Below are positions 1 through 5,290 of a stretch of DNA of 6,630 nt, piece by piece. The notes beneath the pieces are model-generated. The model was not told the origin of the DNA, ran no database searches, and was given only the letters and a program-made list of their open reading frames with translations. Within the stretch, counting starts at the first letter, position 1, and every line of letters starts with the position of its first letter. The DNA is from Spirochaetota bacterium (GTDB lineage: Bacteria; Spirochaetota; JAGLSM01), in the NCBI GenBank assembly GCA_023135745.1, contig JAGLSM010000121.1, forward strand, positions 1 to 6,630. Reading direction: 5' to 3'. The translations under genes were made by a program, and so were the position numbers.

Positions 1-360
1 CCCTGAAAAGTCGAATAATGAGGAAAACGCGTGACTTGTATAGATTAGTAATCCGACCTGCAGATAAGGTTTAAAAGTTTGTGTACTTTCAAGTTTTAAT
101 AAACCATACAGGGCTGATATTATAAAAATATTGCCGAATATCGAATATCTGAAACTAAAGGAAGCAAGGTTTACCATTAAAGGAAGGAAATCTCTGCCGG
201 GAATTTTTGATAGATGGAAAATCATTATCCCCAGTATAAATACAGTGAAAAATTTAGCGGATTGTCTTATCTGTACTTCTTTTTCAAAGAATTTAAACTC
301 TTCAATTTTTTTTAATACTTCGGTTTCTTTTATTAATTGTTTTTTCAATTGTGTTTCCAA
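1..360 (-). CDS. N-terminal part of an unrecognised membrane protein (runs off left edge)
   Basis: Read leftward, 120 codons are open from the base after the hybrid-kinase stop codon to the window edge, so the 3' part is missing. The first 30-35 residues are charged and helix-like, rich in Lys and Glu (LKKQLIKETEVLKKIEEFKF). At least three hydrophobic stretches follow, at about residues 36-50, 58-87 and 98-116, as expected for an inner-membrane protein with a cytoplasmic N-terminus. The reading frame is the same as the kinase's, so translation must begin after the kinase stop codon. The first candidate is TTG at 360-358; a second TTG at 348-346 has GGAA about 6 nt upstream and may be better. 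The first in-frame ATG (225-223) falls inside the first hydrophobic segment and is unlikely. The abutting arrangement suggests translational coupling to the kinase. I do not recognise the family. An uninterrupted frame in such AT-rich DNA with membrane-protein composition supports a real gene; the exact start is unsure. Confidence 0.62.
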   Translation of the reverse strand, partial: METQLKKQLIKETEVLKKIEEFKFFEKEVQIRQSAKFFTVFILGIMIFHLSKIPGRDFLPLMVNLASFSFRYSIFGNIFIISALYGLLKLESTQTFKPYLQVGLLIYTSHAFSSLFDFSG

Positions 361-2655
361 TTATTTTTTTATTGATTTTTCAGATATAATTTTTGTTATT
401 ACATCTGAAAAATCTTCAATTTTAAACGGTTTTGTTATGATTCCGTTAAATCCGAACTTCTTATAGTCAGATATTATAGGGCTGTTTGAGTAAGCACTGA
501 AAACAATTGCTTTTGCGTTTGAATCCATTTTTCGGATCCATTTAATTGTTTCTTCACCGCCCATCCCTCCGGGAATTGACAGGTCAATTATAACCAGAAT
601 ATAGGGGTTTTTCTGTTTTAAGGCATTTTTGTACAATTCAATAGCTGCATTGCCGTTTGAAACACAATTTATTTCATATCCGATAGACTCAAGAAGTAAT
701 TTAACGGTATTTCTTACTATATGGTCATCATCCATTAATAATATTCGTCCGCATCCATGGTTTATTTTTTTTGATTTTACATGTTTTAATGAAACATTTT
801 CCTTTTCTGCCGGCAGAAAGATTGTGAACACAGCTCCGTGTCCAGGTTCTGACTCTACACTAATATGCCCTTTATGTTTTTTAATTATGGAATATGAAGT
901 GGCAAGACCAAGCCCGGAGCCGGTACTTTTGGTAGTGAAATACGGGTCAAATATTTTTTGAATGTTTTGTGAGTCAATTCCGGTTCCCTGGTCTTTAAAT
1001 GTGATTTTTATATATGGTCCTGGTTCAAGTGGCGGAGAAAAAATATCAGATTTTGAATTATTGTTGACACAGGTGAAATTTTCCGCGTTTACATTTATTT
1101 TGCCTCCATTTTCCATCGCGTGTTTCGCGTTGATTGACAGGTTGCTTATTACCTGGTATATTTGTCCCTTGTCAATGTTTACCAGCCACAAATCTTTCGG
1201 GATAGATAAAGAATAAGTAATATTAGATCCGCTTAGGCTGAATCTCATTGTCTCATCAAGCAATTCATTAATTACCGTGATTTCTTTAACAGGATTTCCT
1301 CCTTTTGAGAAAGTTAAAAGACGTTTAGTCAGTTTACTTGCTCTAAAAGCCGCGTCTTTTGCTTCATCAAGCCGCAGTATTGTGTTTTCGTTGATATTAT
1401 CTTCCATGATCGCAAGCTGGAGGTTTCCGATTATTCCTGTTAAAATATTATTGAAGTCGTGCGCGATTCCTCCGGCAAGCAGAGCGATTGATTCCAGTTT
1501 ATGTGCTTTAAGGCTTTCTTTTTCCAGTTTCTCCTGCTCTCCTATGTCCCGGAATACAATAACTGTATTGATTGTGTTCCCGACTGAATTTACCCAGCTG
1601 CAGGAAATTTTATGCTTTGTGCCTGATTTTGATGTTATATAAGTATGAAATTCAGGGTCCTTCGGCGGTTTGATTAAATTTATTGGATCAGATTTCTTTA
1701 TTAGTTTGTAGAGCATGATATCTCTTGAATTGAATACTTCTTCTATGTCTTTACCAATGGCTTCATTTTCATACCAGCCTGTTAATTCCTTGGCTTTTTC
1801 GTTTATTAAAATTATCTCATTATCAGAGTTTATTGTTATAACGCCGTCAGTTATGTTTTTAAGTGTTAAGCTAAGGAGTTCTTTTTCGGAAGCTAACTCA
1901 GCAGTACGTTTAATTACCTGTTTTTCAAGACGCTGATTGAGGAATTGAACTGAGTTTTCAGCTAATTTTTTTGAGCATCTTGCTGAAAGAATTTTTGTAA
2001 TCTCTTTAATTAAATTTATTTCTCTTTTTTCCCACCATCTTTCACGCCGGCATTCCGCGAAAAGAAAACAGCCTTCCGGGTAATTAATGCCGCCATATGG
2101 CAGCGCTATAAATGATTTTATGTTTCTGCTGCTTATTATCTCATTTATGGTATTATCTTCAAATGACGGCGAACCGCTATTGAAAACCATATTTTCTGTG
2201 CCAAATAATGAATAATTATCATTTATTTTTATATCAGGCTGGTGTTCTATTTTTATTCCGGGAGCATGCCAGTCTGTTTCAAATTTTAAAATATGATTGT
2301 CTTTATCTATTATAATATAAACTGCCAAACTCAGGTCAAGGGCAGATCCTATGAGCTGAAAAATTTTTTTTATAATTCTCTTTTCTGAGGATAGATCATC
2401 AAGGCCGATTTTCCATAGTTCAACTCTTGTATTGTCCAGCTGTTTTTGTTCCTGTATTTCTTTACGTGCTTCAATAAGGTTGTCCATCATCAGGTCAATA
2501 CCGCAGAAGAGATCGGAAAACTCATCGTCTTCCAATTTATTAGTATTCAGACGGTGAGAAAAATCTCCTACCGAAATATTGGCGATTATTTCAACAATTT
2601 CCGAAAGTTTTTTATTTACAAATTTTCTGTATTTTTCACAATCATGTTCAGACAT
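361..2655 (-). CDS. Soluble hybrid histidine kinase (HAMP-like, GAF, PAS, HisKA, HATPase_c, receiver)
   Basis: A 764-residue sensor kinase that should autophosphorylate on His and pass the phosphate to its own receiver. Residues 25-65 resemble HAMP (VGDFSHRL ... DDEFSDLF), but no transmembrane segment precedes them, so the protein looks cytoplasmic. Residues 80-228 fit a GAF domain. A coiled coil follows at about 230-262, then PAS at about 260-372 (NITDGVITINSDNEIILIN). HisKA carries H399 in AGGIAHDFNN. The ATPase domain shows the N-box around N505 and N509 (SNLSINAKHAM), DQGTGI (555-560), IFDPYFTTK (568-576) and GSGLGLA (579-585). The receiver (about 636-757) has acidic residues D642-D644, phospho-acceptor D691, S720 and K742, so all key residues are present. 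The start at 2655 lies 15 nt after the upstream PilZ stop codon; the ribosome site is weak (GGGT). With no separate response regulator visible, the final output is unknown; an Hpt partner or direct regulation by the receiver is possible. Co-transcription with the PilZ gene is inferred from spacing. Confidence 0.95.
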   Translation of the reverse strand: MSEHDCEKYRKFVNKKLSEIVEIIANISVGDFSHRLNTNKLEDDEFSDLFCGIDLMMDNLIEARKEIQEQKQLDNTRVELWKIGLDDLSSEKRIIKKIFQLIGSALDLSLAVYIIIDKDNHILKFETDWHAPGIKIEHQPDIKINDNYSLFGTENMVFNSGSPSFEDNTINEIISSRNIKSFIALPYGGINYPEGCFLFAECRRERWWEKREINLIKEITKILSARCSKKLAENSVQFLNQRLEKQVIKRTAELASEKELLSLTLKNITDGVITINSDNEIILINEKAKELTGWYENEAIGKDIEEVFNSRDIMLYKLIKKSDPINLIKPPKDPEFHTYITSKSGTKHKISCSWVNSVGNTINTVIVFRDIGEQEKLEKESLKAHKLESIALLAGGIAHDFNNILTGIIGNLQLAIMEDNINENTILRLDEAKDAAFRASKLTKRLLTFSKGGNPVKEITVINELLDETMRFSLSGSNITYSLSIPKDLWLVNIDKGQIYQVISNLSINAKHAMENGGKINVNAENFTCVNNNSKSDIFSPPLEPGPYIKITFKDQGTGIDSQNIQKIFDPYFTTKSTGSGLGLATSYSIIKKHKGHISVESEPGHGAVFTIFLPAEKENVSLKHVKSKKINHGCGRILLMDDDHIVRNTVKLLLESIGYEINCVSNGNAAIELYKNALKQKNPYILVIIDLSIPGGMGGEETIKWIRKMDSNAKAIVFSAYSNSPIISDYKKFGFNGIITKPFKIEDFSDVITKIISEKSIKK

Positions 2656-2670
2656 TATATACCCATAAGG

Positions 2671-3084
2671 TTAATCTAAAGAAGGAAAATCTTTAGCGTA
2701 TTTTTTTATCCATTCAACGGCGGCGTCTTCTGTTGTAAGGTGCCGCCCTTCATTCTGCAATACTTCCTTTTTATAATGTTCTATATAACAGATCTGCTCG
2801 ACCATTCTTGCCCTGAATTCGTTATTTAAGCTTGTAAATTCTACACCGATATCAAAATGATTATCCCCTGGAGCACACCATACAACAATGCCTTCAGTAG
2901 TAAAGACCGGTTTAACAATAGGTATCTGAATAGCTATCAATGTTCCAATAGGTATTTCTATATTTGATCTGAATGAGATCCCGCCTTCGCTTATATTGTT
3001 AAGATATTCATGTTTGGTATCTACGATATCTCCAAGATAGTATTTGATCGGGATATCTACAGGATGTCTGATAAAGTTTCTCAT
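2671..3084 (-). CDS. Single-domain PilZ protein, probable c-di-GMP receptor
   Basis: A small cytoplasmic protein of 137 residues, or 139 if the upstream ATG is used. It opens with MRNFIRHP, which gives the RxxxR motif, and has NNISEGG about 30 residues later, which fits NxSxxG. These are the two c-di-GMP contact motifs of PilZ domains, so binding is expected. The beta-barrel part continues to about residue 95 (GIVVWCAPG, FDIGVEF). A helical tail with many charged residues follows (EQICYIEHYKKEVL, then AAVEWIKKYAKDFP) and has no visible catalytic motif. Two ATGs compete for the start, at 3090-3088 and 3084-3082. The AAGGA at 3095-3091 touches the first one but is spaced 6 nt from the second, so I chose 3084. 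It is the first gene of the leftward block, 15 nt ahead of the hybrid kinase. It may be a c-di-GMP-responsive adaptor for that kinase or for a distant target; this is inference from position only. Confidence 0.92.
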   Translation of the reverse strand: MRNFIRHPVDIPIKYYLGDIVDTKHEYLNNISEGGISFRSNIEIPIGTLIAIQIPIVKPVFTTEGIVVWCAPGDNHFDIGVEFTSLNNEFRARMVEQICYIEHYKKEVLQNEGRHLTTEDAAVEWIKKYAKDFPSLD

Positions 3085-3108
3085 ATTCATTCCTTTTTGG
3101 CTCAGATT

Positions 3109-3114
3109 ATTATA
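3109..3114 (-). promoter_or_regulatory. Candidate -10 box for the PilZ/kinase block
   Basis: A perfect TATAAT reads leftward here, 25 nt ahead of the preferred PilZ start. Transcription starting about 7 nt downstream would leave a short leader that still contains the AAGGA ribosome site. No good -35 hexamer lies 16-18 nt further upstream, so the box may need an activator or may be chance in AT-rich DNA. Confidence 0.35.
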
Positions 3115-3189
3115 CGATGTTTTATAAGAAAATTCATAGAAATTTCTGTAATTATTTTTTTATTTTCCACTGTTCTATAATTCAATCAG

Positions 3190-3226
3190 GGATAGGATAA
3201 TTGTTGGTGTTATTGAGGATAGGATA
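3190..3226. repeat. Direct repeat GGATAGGATA, two copies
   Basis: Two exact copies of GGATAGGATA occupy 3190-3199 and 3217-3226, with starts 27 bp apart. The second copy runs straight into the left arm of the inverted-repeat element. This could be the trace of a target duplication at the element's edge or a binding site for a regulator; each unit is itself an internal repeat of GGATA. Confidence 0.5.
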
Positions 3227-3406
3227 GAACGCGGATTTGACTGATCGAACGGATTCTCGCGGATTTTGTTTTATAGAAGAGGGGAATTCCTGGCGGAATT
3301 GCTGCCTCCTTTTATTTTTTTAGGTGATAACTATCTTGGTTATAGGGGTAGAATATGAAAAAAAGATCCGCGTCGATCTGCCGCATCCGCAAAATCTGTG
3401 TTCTAT
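3224..3406. repeat. Imperfect inverted-repeat element (about 45-nt arms)
   Basis: The left arm (3224-3268) and the reverse complement of the right arm (3362-3406) both start with ATAGAAC and continue through related GATT/GCGGATT-rich sequence to a shared CGCGGAT near the inner end, with mismatches and small indels between. The arms are richer in GC than the flanking DNA. The 93 bp between them hold a compact hairpin. The layout fits a small non-coding dispersed repeat (MITE- or REP-like) or its decayed remains. Intergenic runs of GCGGATT-type motifs are common in environmental bacterial genomes as far as I recall. No transposase is present, so mobility is inference. Confidence 0.5.
3279..3308. 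repeat. Hairpin with 6-bp core stem and GAGG/CCTC outer pairs
   Basis: AATTCC (3285-3290) pairs with GGAATT (3295-3300) across a TGGC loop. GAGG (3279-3282) and CCTC (3305-3308) can pair outside an unequal internal bulge. A T-rich tract (3309-3320) follows on the plus strand, so it resembles an intrinsic terminator. No plus-strand gene ends upstream of it, so it is more likely the folded centre of the inverted-repeat element. Confidence 0.35.
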
Positions 3407-3440
3407 ACTTTAATAAGGCTGCCGGGAATGTAAAAAAATC

Positions 3441-3469
3441 TTGTTTGCTTCGTCTGTATGCTATACAAT
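3441..3469 (+). promoter_or_regulatory. Candidate promoter, distal, for the fusion gene
   Basis: TTGTTT (3441-3446) and TACAAT (3464-3469) are separated by 17 bp, and an overlapping TGCTATACA (3459-3467) resembles an extended -10. The -35 match is only 3 of 6. It would give a leader of about 150 nt before the GTG start. This is a visual match only. Confidence 0.25.
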
Positions 3470-3503
3470 ACGGTATTCGTCAGTAGGTAAAAATATATCT
3501 TCA

Positions 3504-3531
3504 TTGTCAGTCTGTATGTTTAAATTTTAAT
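3504..3531 (+). promoter_or_regulatory. Candidate promoter, proximal, for the fusion gene
   Basis: TTGTCA (3504-3509) matches the sigma-70 -35 box at 5 of 6 positions. TTTAAT (3526-3531) matches the -10 box at 5 of 6, though it lacks the important A at position 2. The spacer is 16 bp. The -10 box lies inside the first copy of the AT-rich 14-bp direct repeat. The leader would be about 90 nt. Confidence 0.3.
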
Positions 3532-3594
3532 TTTAAACTTCTACACTCCGGGTGTCGAAGATAAGAATAAGGGTAGCTTTTTTAAATTTTAATT
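3519..3594. repeat. 14-bp AT-rich direct repeat, two copies
   Basis: TTTAAATTTTAATT occurs exactly at 3519-3532 and 3581-3594, with starts 62 bp apart (about six helical turns). The first copy sits within a GTTTAAA/TTTAAAC inverted repeat (3518-3538). The second overlaps TTTTAATT/AATTAAAA (3587-3607), just ahead of the ribosome site. Between them lies ACAC-TCCGG-GTGT (3543-3555). The spacing would suit paired operator sites, but AT-rich sequence makes chance repeats more likely than usual. Confidence 0.45.
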
Positions 3595-3615
3595 AAAGTA
3601 ATTAAAATCTTAAGC

Positions 3616-3622
3616 AAGGAGG
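3616..3622 (+). promoter_or_regulatory. Strong ribosome-binding site that fixes a GTG start
   Basis: AAGGAGG ends 5 nt before GTG at 3628. The overlapping ATG at 3626 would hit TGA at once, and no ATG in the correct frame lies nearby, so the GTG is the start of the fusion gene. Confidence 0.85.
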
Positions 3623-3627
3623 TCGAT

Positions 3628-5283
3628 GTGAATATTGACAACGATGTTGCCGCAGATCCGGATATTGAAGCTGAAAGACTCGAAAGAAGGGATTTTCCCC
3701 GCCTTATTAATGAAAAAATTAAAGTAAGCATATTTATCAGTGAAAAAAATGTGCAGTTGTTTGATGTAAAACTCCTCAATGTAAGCCGTGACGGTCTCTT
3801 GATTAATTGCAAGGCCGCTCTTCCCATTTCAAAAAAAGTTTCACTTACCTTTATGTTGTCAGGAAATAACCTGAGGGCAAAGGGCAGGGTACTATGGGGT
3901 TATGAACAGGGAGAGAATCAGTATAGCTATGGTATCAATATCAGCAAATGGAGTGATGACAGGGAAAAGGACACTTTTAATAAATTTGTAGATGAACTCC
4001 AGTTTCAGGCTTTTGTAAGTGACAGGAGGGAAATAAGTAGAAGAAAAAAGACAGGAAAAACACATTCCCGGGATAAGAGAGGTTCGGACAGAAGGTCTTC
4101 AAAAAAGATTTTTTTAAAATGTGTGAGATATAACCGGTTTAAAAACTTAGAGAAAAATAAGAATTATCATTATTTTAAAGAACAACAGTCAGGATCAAAA
4201 AACAGAATCATATTAAACGGTAAGTCAATGATTAACCTGGCTTCAAATAATTACCTGGGATTATCGGACCACCCTGTGTTAAAAGAGGCTGCTATAAAGG
4301 CAATTGAGAAATACGGCCTTGGATCAGGAGGATCTCGTATATTATGTGGAACTATGGATTTGCATAATGAGCTGGAAAGGAAGCTTGCTGATTTTATAGG
4401 AGGTGAGGATGCAATTGTCTACAGCACAGGATATAGTACCAACGTAGGGTTGCTGAGTGCCCTGTTAAACAAAAATGATATTGCGTTAGCTGATGAAACC
4501 TGTCATGCAAGTATCTTTGACGGATTGTTATTGTCAGGGACAAATATAGTACCGTATAAGCATAACAGTATTAAATCACTGGAACGCAGACTCAATGCCA
4601 TAAAGGATGACCGTTCAATATTGATAATCACTGAAGGCATATTCAGCATGGAGGGAGATCTGTCAAATCTAAATGAAATCTATGCTGTTGCGAAAAAATA
4701 CAACACGGCTCTTATGGTTGATGACGCTCATGCTACATGTGTTTTAGGAGAAACCGGAGCAGGTTCTGCGGAGCATTTCAATTTAAAGGGCAAGATAGAT
4801 ATAACGGTTGGGACCTTGAGCAAGGCTTTTGGGGTTGTTGGCGGATTTGTTGTAGGCAATAGTAATCTTATTCATTTTTTAAAACACACAAGTAAGGCAT
4901 TTTTATTTACAACGAGTCTTCCGCTTCCAGTAACTGCTTCTTTAATTGCTGCGGTTGATCTTGTGAAAAACGATAAAACATTACGAACCAATTTATGGAA
5001 GAATGTTAATACTGTTGCAAATGGACTCAAGGAGATGGGTTTTAACCTTGGTAAATCAGCATCGCCAATTACTACTGTAATATTAGGAGATCAAATCCAC
5101 ACTTTTAAAATGACTGAAATGCTTGAGAAAGATGGTATTTTTGTTAGCGCGGTTATTTATCCGGCTGTTAAGATAAATCAAACGTTAATTAGAGTAAGTG
5201 TAATGGCTACACATACCGAGGATGATATCAGGTATTTTCTGGATAGGATTAAAAAAGCAGGAAAAAAATTAAAACTAATATAG
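3628..5283 (+). CDS. PilZ domain fused to a PLP-dependent alpha-oxoamine synthase
   Basis: A 551-residue two-part protein. The N-terminal PilZ domain (about 17-125) has R21-DFP-R25 (RxxxR) and N51-V-S53-RD-G56 (NxSxxG), so c-di-GMP binding is expected. A strongly basic linker (131-160, with DRREISRRKK and DRRSSKK) leads to a full-length synthase domain (about 175-548) of the KBL/AONS/SPT/HemA/CqsA family. Such enzymes decarboxylatively join an amino acid to an acyl-CoA, or in KBL make 2-amino-3-ketobutyrate from glycine and acetyl-CoA. Visible family features are SNNYLGL (207-213), GSGGSRILCGT (232-242), the ring-stacking H293 (DETCHAS), EGIFSMEGD, D365 and H368 in DDAHATC, the Schiff-base K399 in GTLSKAFG, and R522 near the end. 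The enzyme looks intact and cytoplasmic. The GTLSKAFGVVGG loop resembles KBL-like members more than sphingolipid synthases, but substrates cannot be read. No internal start with a ribosome site was seen, so it should be a single polypeptide. C371 stands where many relatives have Gly. Confidence 0.93.
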   Translation: MNIDNDVAADPDIEAERLERRDFPRLINEKIKVSIFISEKNVQLFDVKLLNVSRDGLLINCKAALPISKKVSLTFMLSGNNLRAKGRVLWGYEQGENQYSYGINISKWSDDREKDTFNKFVDELQFQAFVSDRREISRRKKTGKTHSRDKRGSDRRSSKKIFLKCVRYNRFKNLEKNKNYHYFKEQQSGSKNRIILNGKSMINLASNNYLGLSDHPVLKEAAIKAIEKYGLGSGGSRILCGTMDLHNELERKLADFIGGEDAIVYSTGYSTNVGLLSALLNKNDIALADETCHASIFDGLLLSGTNIVPYKHNSIKSLERRLNAIKDDRSILIITEGIFSMEGDLSNLNEIYAVAKKYNTALMVDDAHATCVLGETGAGSAEHFNLKGKIDITVGTLSKAFGVVGGFVVGNSNLIHFLKHTSKAFLFTTSLPLPVTASLIAAVDLVKNDKTLRTNLWKNVNTVANGLKEMGFNLGKSASPITTVILGDQIHTFKMTEMLEKDGIFVSAVIYPAVKINQTLIRVSVMATHTEDDIRYFLDRIKKAGKKLKLI

Positions 5284-5287
5284 GTGA
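5282..5287 (+). promoter_or_regulatory. Ribosome site overlapping the upstream stop codon
   Basis: AGGTGA overlaps the TAG stop of the fusion gene (5281-5283) and lies only 3 nt before the ATG at 5291. The tight spacing suggests modest initiation helped by ribosomes finishing the upstream gene, that is, translational coupling. Confidence 0.5.
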
Positions 5288-5290
5288 CAT

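Larger units (their letters stand above)
3085..3627. other. Divergent intergenic spacer with repeats and promoter candidates
   Basis: About 540 bp separate the two divergently transcribed blocks, and I find no convincing gene here. The stretch nearest the PilZ gene (3085-3180) is AT-rich, with a TATAAT on the minus strand and a 10-bp palindrome AGAAATTTCT at 3138-3147. The middle (3190-3406) holds a tandem-like GGATAGGATA pair and an inverted-repeat element with clearly higher GC than its surroundings. The right part (3430-3627) is AT-rich and carries two weak promoter candidates, a 14-bp direct repeat, small inverted repeats and a strong ribosome-binding site for the fusion gene. No tRNA cloverleaf or recognisable riboswitch was seen. 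Confidence 0.7.

Noticed and set aside
131..466. Plus-strand open frame of 111 codons across the left edge region
   Set aside because: It lies opposite the minus-strand membrane-protein frame and the 3' end of the kinase, and has low-complexity Phe/Ser/Asn-rich composition typical of an antisense shadow.
3291..3304. Possible sigma-54 promoter (TGGC followed by TTGC)
   Set aside because: The GG and GC dinucleotides are 7 bp apart instead of the required 10.
3279..3320. Intrinsic terminator for a plus-strand transcript
   Set aside because: No gene on the plus strand ends before it and the stem is interrupted; it fits better as the centre of the repeat element.
3190..3406. CRISPR array
   Set aside because: Repeats are few, of unequal spacing and partly inverted; there is no regular repeat-spacer pattern and no cas gene.
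3355..3486. Small plus-strand frame of 43 codons with GGGG upstream of its ATG
   Set aside because: It reads through the right arm of the inverted-repeat element, has no recognisable domain, and its composition follows the repeat rather than a protein.
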